From CAZDDI01 sp964504195 (GTDB lineage Bacteria; Chloroflexota; Anaerolineae; B4-G1; SLSP01), in NCBI GenBank assembly GCA_964504195.1, contig CAZDDI010000030.1, positions 1 to 48,642 of the forward strand: DNA of 48,642 nt, written 5' to 3'. Under the pieces are notes generated by a model. The model ran no database searches, was not told the origin of the DNA, and saw only the letters and a program-made list of their open reading frames with translations. The position numbers and the translations under genes are program-made. Every line of letters begins with the position of its first letter. Position 1 is the stretch's first letter. This document shows, piece after piece, positions 8,816 to 15,665 of this stretch.

Positions 8816-9907
8816 ATGACACACAACGCCTATCAACGTCTGGCTCGCCGTCTGGATGAGTTCCCGGAGGGCTTCCCCGCAACCGAAAGCGGCGTAGAGC
8901 TACGCATCCTTGCTAAGCTCTTCACGCCGGAGGAGGCTGCTCTGGCGGCGGATCTCGGCATCGCGCCCGTGGCGATTGCGCAGCTGGCGACCCGGCTCGG
9001 CGCGGAGCCGCGCGCTTTGCGCCAGCAGCTCAAGGGTATGGCGCGGCGCGGCCTCATCACCGGCGGGCGGGCGGAGGGTGGCTTCGGCTACGCGCTGCTA
9101 CCCTTTGTGGTGGGCATCTACGAGATGCAGGGCGCAACGATTGACGCGGAGCTGGCGCAGCTCTTCGAGGCATACTATCACGAGGCGTTTGGGCAGACGG
9201 CGGCAGTGCAGCCACCCGTGCATCGCGTCATCCCCATTGGTGAGAGCGTGCGCGTGGACATGGACATCGCCCCCTACGAGAGCGCCGTCGCCATCGTCGA
9301 GCGCGCGCGGGCCTGGGGCGTCACTGATTGCGTCTGCCGCAAGCAAAAGGCGCTCATCGGCGAGCCGTGCCAGCATCCACTGGATGTGTGCATGATCTTC
9401 AGCGAATCGCCCGGCGCGTTTGGCGATCCGGCGGGTGGGGCGGCGGATGCCCCCGTGCGCCCGCTCAGCCGCGAGCAAGCCCTGGCAACGCTCCACCGCG
9501 CTGCCGACGCGGGTCTGGTACATTCCGTGAGCAACACTCGCGAGGGCCTGTGGTACATCTGCAATTGTTGCACCTGCGCCTGCGGCATCCTGCGCGGCAT
9601 GAGCGATTTGGGTCTGCAAAACGTCGTCGCGCCTTCCACGTTCGTCAATCGCGCTGATAGCGACCTGTGCATCGCTTGCGGCGCGTGCATCGAGCGGTGT
9701 CCCTTTGGTGCGTTGACGTTGGGCGATACCATCCATGTGGACGCGCTGCGCTGTGTGGGCTGCGGCGTCTGCATTCCCATCTGCCCGGTGGGGGCATTGC
9801 GCCTGGAGCAGCGCCCGGAAGGCGACATCTTCGCCCTGCCAGAGACGCTTGATGATTGGCGCGCGGCGCGGGCGGGTAATCTTTCTGGGGGCGTGGTGGA
9901 ATCGTAG
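8816..9907 (+). CDS. Winged-helix protein with Cys-rich centre and two [4Fe-4S] ferredoxin motifs
   Basis: 363 aa, start at 8816 behind GGAGGGGGG. Residues about 35-90 look like a winged-helix (EEAALAADLG..LATRLGAEPRALRQQLKGMARRGLI). The middle has two unusual Cys clusters: CVCRKQ...GEPCQHPLDVC and CNCCTCACG. The C-terminal third carries two classical ferredoxin motifs, CIACGACIERCP and CVGCGVCIPICP. It may therefore hold two cubane clusters plus another metal site. Similar Fe-S proteins are found in anaerobes, but I do not know a named function; electron transfer or redox sensing are both possible. It is followed after 2 bp by an MBL-fold hydrolase gene, suggesting a common transcript. Confidence 0.78.
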   Translation: MTHNAYQRLARRLDEFPEGFPATESGVELRILAKLFTPEEAALAADLGIAPVAIAQLATRLGAEPRALRQQLKGMARRGLITGGRAEGGFGYALLPFVVGIYEMQGATIDAELAQLFEAYYHEAFGQTAAVQPPVHRVIPIGESVRVDMDIAPYESAVAIVERARAWGVTDCVCRKQKALIGEPCQHPLDVCMIFSESPGAFGDPAGGAADAPVRPLSREQALATLHRAADAGLVHSVSNTREGLWYICNCCTCACGILRGMSDLGLQNVVAPSTFVNRADSDLCIACGACIERCPFGALTLGDTIHVDALRCVGCGVCIPICPVGALRLEQRPEGDIFALPETLDDWRAARAGNLSGGVVES

Positions 9908-9909
9908 GT

Positions 9910-10671
9910 ATGCAAATATTACAGCTAGCCCCCAATCTGTACCAGACCATCTTCACCCCGCGTGATGCTGATGAACTCGACTTTTCTCTCACCGTGCTGG
10001 TGGAGGGTCGCCGCGCTTTGCTCATAGATGCGGCCTTTCGTCTACAAGCGGAGGAGCTGCGCGCACATCTCACAGATGCGGGGTTGCAACCGGTGATTGT
10101 GTTGCTTTCGCACTACCACCCCGATCACTTCAAGGGTGCGGCGGTGTTTGCCGATTGTGAACTGTGGGCCAGCCCGCATTACACGCACAATTACGCCCTC
10201 TACCGCAGCCGTCGCCCGGACAAGGACTTTCCCATCCCCACGCGCCTGCTTGCGGATGGCGAAGAAACGACCTTCGGCGATTTCGCGCTGCGCTTTCTCC
10301 ATGCGCCAGGGCATAGCCCGTGCAGCCTCATCACGCTCATCAATGCGCGCTGCGCGCAGGTGGGTGATTTGTTGATGGCGACCCCCGAAGGGCTGCCCAC
10401 GCTTCCCCGTGTGGAGGATTACCCCGCGATGATCGCTTCTTTGGAGTGCTTGCGCGCGCTTGATGTCGAAGTGTTGTTGCTCTCACATGGACTACCGCTC
10501 TTAGGCCGCGCTGCCATCCACGCGCGCATTGACGAGACCCTGTACTACCTGCGGTCGCTGTGGGATTCGCGCGGTATCTTGCCCCTTGCAGATTGTCTCC
10601 CGCGTGATGTGGCACACTATGGACGCTTGGAATTGCACGAGCATAATCTGGGGATACTGCGTATCGCGTAA
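9910..10671 (+). CDS. MBL-fold metallo-hydrolase
   Basis: 253 aa. The metallo-beta-lactamase signature HYHPDH (about residues 69-74) supplies the metal ligands, with a further His in HAPGHSPCS and an Asp in CAQVGDLLM, and a late SHG for the last His. The fold is that of glyoxalase II-like hydrolases; the substrate is unknown. It begins 2 bp after the Fe-S protein gene, with only a weak ribosome-binding site, so translation is probably coupled. No flavodoxin domain is fused, which argues against a flavodiiron protein. Confidence 0.87.
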   Translation: MQILQLAPNLYQTIFTPRDADELDFSLTVLVEGRRALLIDAAFRLQAEELRAHLTDAGLQPVIVLLSHYHPDHFKGAAVFADCELWASPHYTHNYALYRSRRPDKDFPIPTRLLADGEETTFGDFALRFLHAPGHSPCSLITLINARCAQVGDLLMATPEGLPTLPRVEDYPAMIASLECLRALDVEVLLLSHGLPLLGRAAIHARIDETLYYLRSLWDSRGILPLADCLPRDVAHYGRLELHEHNLGILRIA

Positions 10672-10731
10672 TGCGTAAAGTTTAATCTGCTTACATAGTA
10701 CGCATTACGCAGTACATTTTAGGAGACATCT

Positions 10732-11100
10732 ATGAACATACCTGACCCCGTGCCTCTTTATGACCGCATCTACGCCGTGATTCGGCAGATTCCGCCGGGG
10801 AAGGTTGCCGCGTATGGGATGATCGCCCGCATTGTGGGGCGCTGCACGCCGCGCATGGTGGGCTACGCGCTGGCCGCGCTCCGCACCGGCGATAAGGGCG
10901 TCCCCTGGCAGCGCGTCGTCAATAGCCAGGGGCAGCTCAGCCTGCGCGGGCCAGAGCAACGCGAGATGCTCGAATCTGAGGGCGTTGCCTTCGATGCTCA
11001 GGGGCGGATTGATCTCGCGCGCTTCGGCTGGTCTGGCCCGGATGATGCCTGGCTAGAGGCGCATGGCTACGATGTGCTGTGGTTTATGCAGGGGAAGTGA
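10732..11100 (+). CDS. Alkyltransferase-like (ATL) protein, MGMT family
   Basis: 122 aa. The family core is clear: IPPGKVAAYGMIARIVG (DNA-binding helix and Arg region) and VPWQRVVNSQG. In O6-alkylguanine transferases the last motif is PCHRV with the alkyl-acceptor Cys; here Cys is replaced by Trp (Trp59), the classic ATL substitution. ATL proteins bind O6-alkylguanine in DNA without repairing it and hand it to nucleotide excision repair. The start at 10732 has TTAGGAGA upstream. Small size and the missing Cys are normal for ATL. Confidence 0.9.
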   Translation: MNIPDPVPLYDRIYAVIRQIPPGKVAAYGMIARIVGRCTPRMVGYALAALRTGDKGVPWQRVVNSQGQLSLRGPEQREMLESEGVAFDAQGRIDLARFGWSGPDDAWLEAHGYDVLWFMQGK

Positions 11101-11166
11101 ACAGATTCATCACAGAGGCGCGGAGAACACAGAGTTTTTTTGTAATTATTCGACCTGGATTCTACC

Positions 11167-11236
11167 TGTCATTGCGAGCCGTCTGCGGCATCCGTTCGCA
11201 AGCGAACGGCGCAATCTCGTTCGTGGTTGAGATTGG
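11167..11236. repeat. Structured dispersed repeat, copy 1 (CATTGCGA...CGCAATCTC)
   Basis: Outer arms ATTGCG (11171-11176) and CGCAAT (11210-11215) enclose two hairpins: GCCG/CGGC around TCTG (11178-11189) and CCGTTCGC/GCGAACGG (11192-11209). CAATCTC and GAGATTG form a further inverted repeat to 11236. A second copy with compensatory changes lies at 18977-19047. Seen directly. Confidence 0.8.
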
Positions 11237-11289
11237 CTGCTGGTAGACGGATGTCGCAAACGGTTCATGGTGACAAAATTGAGGTGCTT

Positions 11290-12117
11290 ATGGATATTTT
11301 CGCAGCCTTGAAAGGTCCGGAGCATGACCCGTACTTGCTTGAAGGTGGCAAACCAGCGGCCCTGCTCGTGCATGGTTTCCCTGGCACGCCTATCGAGACG
11401 CGCCCGCTGGCCGAGGCGCTGCACGCTGATGGGTGGACCGCGCAGGGGCTGCTGTTGCCCGGCATGGGACGCGAGATGGACACGCTCTTTACGCGGCGGC
11501 ATACCGAATGGCGCGCGGCGGTCTTCGCGGCACTGGCGGCGCTACGGCGCGATCATGCCCCGGTTTTGCTGATTGGTCACTCGATGGGCGGTGGGCTAGC
11601 CATCCAGGCGACAGCGGAGATGCTGCCGGACGGCTTGGTATTGGCCGCCCCATTTTGGCGCTTGCCGCAGGTTCACCCGGCGTTATTGACCTTGTGGCCT
11701 GTGTTGCGGCTGATTTTCCGAACTGTGCGCCCGTTCAAGCAGATAGATTTCACCTCCCCTGATTTGCGCGGCGGCGTGGCGGGCTTCTTGCCGGAGCTGG
11801 ATTTGGATGATCCTGCCGTGCAGGCGACGATACGGGACTTTGCGATGCCCACGGAGATTATCGCGCAGCTGGCATTGGTGGGACGCGCAGCTTATCGGTG
11901 TGCGTTGCAGGCTCGCGTCTCCACGCTCGTCCTGCAAGGTATGGCTGATGATGTGGTATTGCCCGCAAATACCCGCCGCCTCTTGCAACGCTTGCCCGGC
12001 CCGCTGAGCTACCACGAGTTCGACGCGCCGCACGTCCTGCTCAGCCCTGGCAACGCCGCCTGGCCGCGTATCTGCGAGCAGGTGCTGGCGTTTGCAGAGC
12101 GGATGTTGCGCGCGTAA
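11290..12117 (+). CDS. Alpha/beta hydrolase (carboxylesterase-like)
   Basis: 275 aa serine hydrolase of the carboxylesterase/Est30 type. LLVHGFPGTP (26-35) forms the oxyanion loop, GHSMGG (96-101) holds nucleophile Ser98, GMADDVV supplies the acid, and DAPHVLL the His near the end. I set the start at 11290 (GAGGTG 9 bp upstream); the frame continues back to 11227, but that stretch is part of a dispersed palindromic repeat and is unlikely to be coding. Soluble, substrate unknown; probably short-chain esters or lysophospholipid-like molecules. Followed 11 bp later by the DUF6504 gene. Confidence 0.85.
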   Translation: MDIFAALKGPEHDPYLLEGGKPAALLVHGFPGTPIETRPLAEALHADGWTAQGLLLPGMGREMDTLFTRRHTEWRAAVFAALAALRRDHAPVLLIGHSMGGGLAIQATAEMLPDGLVLAAPFWRLPQVHPALLTLWPVLRLIFRTVRPFKQIDFTSPDLRGGVAGFLPELDLDDPAVQATIRDFAMPTEIIAQLALVGRAAYRCALQARVSTLVLQGMADDVVLPANTRRLLQRLPGPLSYHEFDAPHVLLSPGNAAWPRICEQVLAFAERMLRA

Positions 12118-12128
12118 AGGAGTGAGCT

Positions 12129-12500
12129 ATGTCTCTAACGTCAACCCATTTTATCGCCGAACCGATAGAAGTGCAGTTTGATGCAGCCCCGCTCTTTGAG
12201 AAACAACCGGGATGTCCGGCGTGCTTTGTGTGGCGCGAGCAAACTTACACCATTGTGGAGTTGCTAGAGGAGTGGCGTGATTATCGCCGCAAGGGGCGAA
12301 TGGCGAGCAATATGCGCCCCGCACACGCGGAGGCCGCTGCCGCGCGCGGCTCGTGGGGCGTGGGGCGCATCTACTTTCGTGTGCGTGTGGCTACCGACCA
12401 GATTTTCGAGCTCTACTACGACCGCGCCCCTAGCAGCAGCAAAGATGGCAAAGGGACGTGGCAGCTCTATCGGGAGTTGATAGAATTGGATCATGCGTGA
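12129..12500 (+). CDS. DUF6504 family protein
   Basis: 123 aa. Pattern F-x-A-E-P-I-E-V-Q-F at the start, then PGCPACFVWREQTY, LLEEWRDYRRKGRM, RGSWGVGRIYFRVR and FELYYDRAP fit the DUF6504 family as I remember it. Basic and aromatic-rich, no signal peptide. AAAGGAG precedes the ATG. The gene overlaps the next one by 8 bp, so the two are translationally coupled. Function is unknown. Confidence 0.72.
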   Translation: MSLTSTHFIAEPIEVQFDAAPLFEKQPGCPACFVWREQTYTIVELLEEWRDYRRKGRMASNMRPAHAEAAAARGSWGVGRIYFRVRVATDQIFELYYDRAPSSSKDGKGTWQLYRELIELDHA

Positions 12501-13320
12501 GACGCCCTATCTCCTCGATACGCTCGCGGATTTGCCGCCGGATTTGCAGGCAGCCGCGAGTCGCGTGTTGCCGCCGGAGGATGTTCCACAGGTCATTGTG
12601 TGGATTCCGGCGCATACGCAGACGCTCCAGAAGCGGCGGCGCGTGCCGCCGCAGGCTTTGCTGTTCACTACGGCCGGGGTGCTCTCTGTGCAGACCGGTG
12701 CTGACCCTATCTACTTACGCAATGCGGATGTGCTGCTGGTCGAGCATCACTTGATTTTGCTCTACGGGTGCTTGCAATTCGTGGGCTGGGCGCAGGGGGA
12801 GCTGCGGCGTATCCTGGTGGAGTACAACACAGTGGGCGAGCCGCTGCTTCACACCGCATTGCAGCGGGTGGTGCGGCAGGCGTATGGTGGGATGGATTCC
12901 GCTCCTCCCGCGCGTGACGCCGCAACGTTGGCGTTGTTGGAACAATTGGGCGCGCAATCCTTCAAATTCAGGAACGGCCTGCAAATTTACGCCCTGTTGC
13001 CCGAAGAGCGGGTAGTGGATTATGTCTGGCAGCCGCGCATCACTCGACGGATTGCCGGGATTTTCCGGCAGGGGGTGGCGCCGGCAGCGCTGCTCGCGCT
13101 TACGGATCGGGCGCTTATCCTAATCCGCGAGGAGAAAGCGAGCGGCGCGGCTTACGGTTGGCTGATAGCGTTTTGCCCACGCCAGCAACTTGTGGGGATG
13201 TCCACGCGCCCGCAGCAAATATGGCATCATGTAGACATCCAATTGACCGCCGGGCTGACCCAAAGTGTTATCTTGGAGGAAGCGCAGGCCGCGCGTTGGG
13301 AAGCGCTCTGGTCTGTGTAG
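12493..13320 (+). CDS. Unrecognised protein, coupled to the DUF6504 gene
   Basis: 275 aa, not recognised. No signal peptide and no convincing transmembrane helix. Two halves each contain beta-rich strings followed by a helix (PPQALLFTTAGVLSV near residue 53; PAALLALTDRALILI near 198), which looks like an internal duplication of a PH-like or bPH-type fold; this is only inference from pattern. Codon use and start (ATG inside the end of the DUF6504 gene) agree with a real gene. Confidence 0.6.
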   Translation: MRETPYLLDTLADLPPDLQAAASRVLPPEDVPQVIVWIPAHTQTLQKRRRVPPQALLFTTAGVLSVQTGADPIYLRNADVLLVEHHLILLYGCLQFVGWAQGELRRILVEYNTVGEPLLHTALQRVVRQAYGGMDSAPPARDAATLALLEQLGAQSFKFRNGLQIYALLPEERVVDYVWQPRITRRIAGIFRQGVAPAALLALTDRALILIREEKASGAAYGWLIAFCPRQQLVGMSTRPQQIWHHVDIQLTAGLTQSVILEEAQAARWEALWSV

Positions 13321-13369
13321 GGGAAATCGGAGCGTTTTTGTGGGCATTCCGATATTCACTGGAGAGGAT

Positions 13370-14092
13370 TTACCGCATCCCGTGTTGCCCGGAAACCAGG
13401 GCCAGCGCCTTGGTCCAGGATTCCCCTTCGTCTGCGGTCATCTCCGCTTCAAAACGATAGTCATGTTTGCGGATGAACTTATTTACTTCCATCAGCAGCG
13501 GTGCGATGGCCTGGCTTTGCAATGTCACGAGCTGCTCCGTGTGTACAGTGGTGGTGCTATGTTGTAAAGCCAGGCGGAAATGGGGTAAGCACAGGCCGCC
13601 GGAGGCGACGTAGCTGGCTTGTATGTCTGGGTCGGTCAGATGTGCCAGCAATTCCTGGAGATGGGCGCGCTCGGCGGTCTCGCGTGTATCACACACCAGG
13701 CACGGGCGTTGCGGTGCTAGGGTTGCGGCGAGCGCGTGGGCAGTCGGCTGTCCGCCGGATAGTCCTAGCGTTGTTCGTAGCCAGTGCAATGGGTTTTTAG
13801 GGGCGGCTTGTGGCATGTGGTTTTCTAGCGCGTGTTGCCAGTCGCTTAAGATGTCGCCGTATAGAATGGCAATATCGAGTGCTGCGCCGTGACAGGCGCG
13901 CAGTTGCCAGGCGTGCAAATTACAAAAGCCGCGCGAGCGGGTTATTTCGGCACGGACTTTGTAATCATTGGCGGTTTCGTATACCAGGCCCTCAAGATAG
14001 CGCGCTACAGTTTTTTCTCCAATACGACAAATCGCACACCCGAATTGATCGAGTGCTTCGTGTAATTCATGGTATAACGTGTGTTTTGCCAT
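13370..14092 (-). CDS. DUF6062-like protein with two CxxC...CxxH modules
   Basis: 240 aa. Two similar halves each carry a CxxC pair followed 33-34 residues later by CxxH: CAIC (19-22)...CNLH and CLVC...CLPH. This suggests two zinc-binding modules made by internal duplication. The rest is helical, without signal peptide. I recognise it as DUF6062-like, function unknown. I chose the Met at 14092 because GAGGA lies 8 bp upstream, right after the terminator of a leader that looks like a fluoride riboswitch (14112-14204). If that is right, the gene is switched on by fluoride. Its promoter is at 14211-14238. Confidence 0.7.
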   Translation of the reverse strand: MAKHTLYHELHEALDQFGCAICRIGEKTVARYLEGLVYETANDYKVRAEITRSRGFCNLHAWQLRACHGAALDIAILYGDILSDWQHALENHMPQAAPKNPLHWLRTTLGLSGGQPTAHALAATLAPQRPCLVCDTRETAERAHLQELLAHLTDPDIQASYVASGGLCLPHFRLALQHSTTTVHTEQLVTLQSQAIAPLLMEVNKFIRKHDYRFEAEMTADEGESWTKALALVSGQHGMR

Positions 14093-14111
14093 CTGGTAGT
14101 TCCTCATCAAC

Positions 14112-14204
14112 AAAAATAGCCTCTACGCACGACTGCGTCGTGAGTAGAGGCTATCAGTCTTGGCGACAATGGGCATGTGCCCGGCGAGCCTCATCGCGTT
14201 ATGT
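14112..14204 (-). promoter_or_regulatory. Candidate fluoride riboswitch (crcB motif) with intrinsic terminator
   Basis: On the minus strand the leader contains GCGATGAGGCTCGCC (14197-14183) and CTGATAGCCTCTACT (14157-14143). Both blocks match, nearly base for base, the two conserved blocks of the Thermotoga petrophila fluoride aptamer as I remember it (GCGAUGAGGCCCGCC and CUGAUGGCCUCUACU). GAGGCT (14192-14187) can form the pseudoknot with AGCCTC (14152-14147). The same AGCCTC is part of the 5' arm of a 17/18-bp hairpin (14154-14116) followed by five T's, so pseudoknot and terminator exclude each other: an ON switch. Odd points: the stem around the first block has only 2-3 clear pairs, and an extra GGGC/GCCC hairpin sits between the blocks. 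Confidence 0.72.
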
Positions 14205-14210
14205 AAGGGC

Positions 14211-14238
14211 ATTATAGCAGCATGGGGTGAGAAGGCAA
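14211..14238 (-). promoter_or_regulatory. Promoter of the riboswitch-DUF6062 transcript
   Basis: Minus strand: TTGCCT (14238-14233), 16-bp spacer, perfect TATAAT (14216-14211). The predicted start site falls just before the riboswitch aptamer, as expected. Confidence 0.65.
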
Positions 14239-14250
14239 GTGCGCCAGGTT

Positions 14251-14279
14251 TTGACTTTTGTCCCGCCCTGCTTTATACT
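14251..14279 (+). promoter_or_regulatory. Promoter of the DUF4258 gene
   Basis: TTGACT (14251-14256), 17-bp spacer, TATACT (14274-14279), 38 bp upstream of the ATG at 14318. It is divergent from the DUF6062 promoter. Confidence 0.65.
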
Positions 14280-14317
14280 TCCCCCATACCATAGTGAAGG
14301 AAGCGGGGTGAGCAGCC

Positions 14318-14671
14318 ATGTTCATCACGGATGTCGAAGACTTATTGACCTATCGCAACCAGTTGCGGATTTCAGATCACGCGCTGCGCGAGGCGCACAA
14401 GGAAAGCTTGCGCGCGCGGGACGTGTTTTACGCGCTCTTCAATGGGCAGGTGTTGGAACACTACCGAGATCGCCGGCGCGTGCTGATTGTTGGCCCATTG
14501 CCCGGCGATCTCGATTTGCAAGTGCATGTGATCTGCGATTATACCGACCCGAAAGAGCTGGTCGCCGTCACTGTGTACGTCCCCGACCGGCCCAAGTGGG
14601 TCAATGAGCTGGTGCGCGGCGATCGTTTCCCGCTCAAGGCTCTGAGCGATAGTCCAGTACAGCGCTGGTGA
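14318..14671 (+). CDS. DUF4258-like small protein
   Basis: 117 aa. The opening LRISDHALREAHKESLRARDVFYAL and following strands (RRVLIVGPLPG...LQVHVICDY...LVAVTVYVPD) fit DUF4258, a small alpha/beta fold related to RelE/BrnT-like RNases. It has no adjacent antitoxin gene, so a toxin role is not supported by context. GGAAGCGGGGTGAG lies upstream of the ATG. Monocistronic, with its own promoter. Confidence 0.72.
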   Translation: MFITDVEDLLTYRNQLRISDHALREAHKESLRARDVFYALFNGQVLEHYRDRRRVLIVGPLPGDLDLQVHVICDYTDPKELVAVTVYVPDRPKWVNELVRGDRFPLKALSDSPVQRW

Positions 14672-14963
14672 ACCGGCGCAGCTTCGGCAGGTGTGCCGCC
14701 CGCGTGATGAATGCCCCCTGCGGCAGCGACATCTGCTCTTTCCCCGCCGGATGCAGCCAGGTCGCTTGTAGCACGGCTGCGGCTTTCAGCAGCACAAATC
14801 TCCCTCTATTTGCGCTGGATCTTTCTTCAAGCGTGCCAGCGGGGTGAGATAGGACCGATTCCCCCAGCTAGATCACCCCCGGCTTTACCTGCGCCACTTT
14901 ATATCAGGGTGTATCATAAGCCCCATAGCGTTCTCCCGAGTTATTCCCGGTTTATGGCAAGGC
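14672..14963. other. Non-coding stretch between convergent genes
   Basis: About 290 bp between the DUF4258 gene (plus) and the Pro-rich membrane protein (minus). Open frames here have no ribosome-binding site and no recognisable composition. I see nothing else in it. Confidence 0.5.
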
Positions 14964-15653
14964 TCAAGGGTGGGGTGGCGCATGGGGCGGCACCTGGGGC
15001 GGCATAAGGGGCGGCACATGGGGCGGTATTTGGGGCGGCCCATGGGGCGGCCCGGGCTGTGGCTCTGGCGTTGGCGTTGTGGGTTGAGCTGTGGGCGGCG
15101 GCGGCGTGGTGGGTTGAGCTGTGGGTGGCGGCGTGGTGGGTTCCGCTGTAGGTTGAGCTGGGGGGGGCGGTGATGTGGGTTCCGCTGTGGGTTGAGCTGT
15201 GGGTGGCGGTAATGTTGGCTCCGCTGTTGGCATAGGGGTGCGCGTGGGCGTATTGATGGGTTGCAGAGTCGGCGTAGCTGTCGGTGTACCTGGCGTGGTA
15301 GGCGGCGTTGGCGTCGGGGGTGGTGTGCCTCTCGGCGGGGCCGGTGTACTGGTTGGGGTGGGGGGGACGTTGGGCGTTTGTACTGTCAGCACTGTCCCTG
15401 GCGCTAAGGGCGCAGCGCTGGCGGTTTCTTCTTGCAAATCATAGACCAATGCTATACTTACCTGCGGCAGCTGTGGCATATCGCCTGGATCGGTGCTGTA
15501 GTCCGCAAAAATTTTGGCAGCCAGACTGCCAGCGTAAGCGCCCGGCCAGGCGGGTTGCAGCGCTAACTGTACTGCCAGCAAGATGGATAGCAGTCCTAGC
15601 CCAAAGCTGATCAAGCAAAAGAGTCCCCAGGCCAGCCGGTATTTGTTGTTCAT
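14964..15653 (-). CDS. Membrane-anchored Pro/Thr-rich protein
   Basis: 229 aa. One N-terminal transmembrane helix (about 8-32), a short globular part (33-80), then about 145 residues of low complexity: a PTPTSTPAPP stretch, a PTAQPTAEPT-type repeat and a final PPHxPPxxPP run with near-4-residue period. It likely spans the cell wall as an extended rod. The gene follows the adenylate cyclase after 12 bp (AGGAGG before its ATG), so they form an operon; a functional partnership is an inference. The real end of such repeats is prone to length change between strains. Confidence 0.7.
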   Translation of the reverse strand: MNNKYRLAWGLFCLISFGLGLLSILLAVQLALQPAWPGAYAGSLAAKIFADYSTDPGDMPQLPQVSIALVYDLQEETASAAPLAPGTVLTVQTPNVPPTPTSTPAPPRGTPPPTPTPPTTPGTPTATPTLQPINTPTRTPMPTAEPTLPPPTAQPTAEPTSPPPPAQPTAEPTTPPPTAQPTTPPPPTAQPTTPTPEPQPGPPHGPPQIPPHVPPLMPPQVPPHAPPHP

Positions 15654-15665
15654 CGTTACGCCTCC

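Noticed and set aside
14318..14671. Toxin-antitoxin module (DUF4258 as toxin)
   Set aside because: No small antitoxin gene on either side; the family likeness alone is not enough.
14711..15007. 98-aa plus-strand frame after the DUF4258 gene
   Set aside because: No ribosome-binding site, unusual composition, and it runs into the Pro-rich gene's antisense strand.
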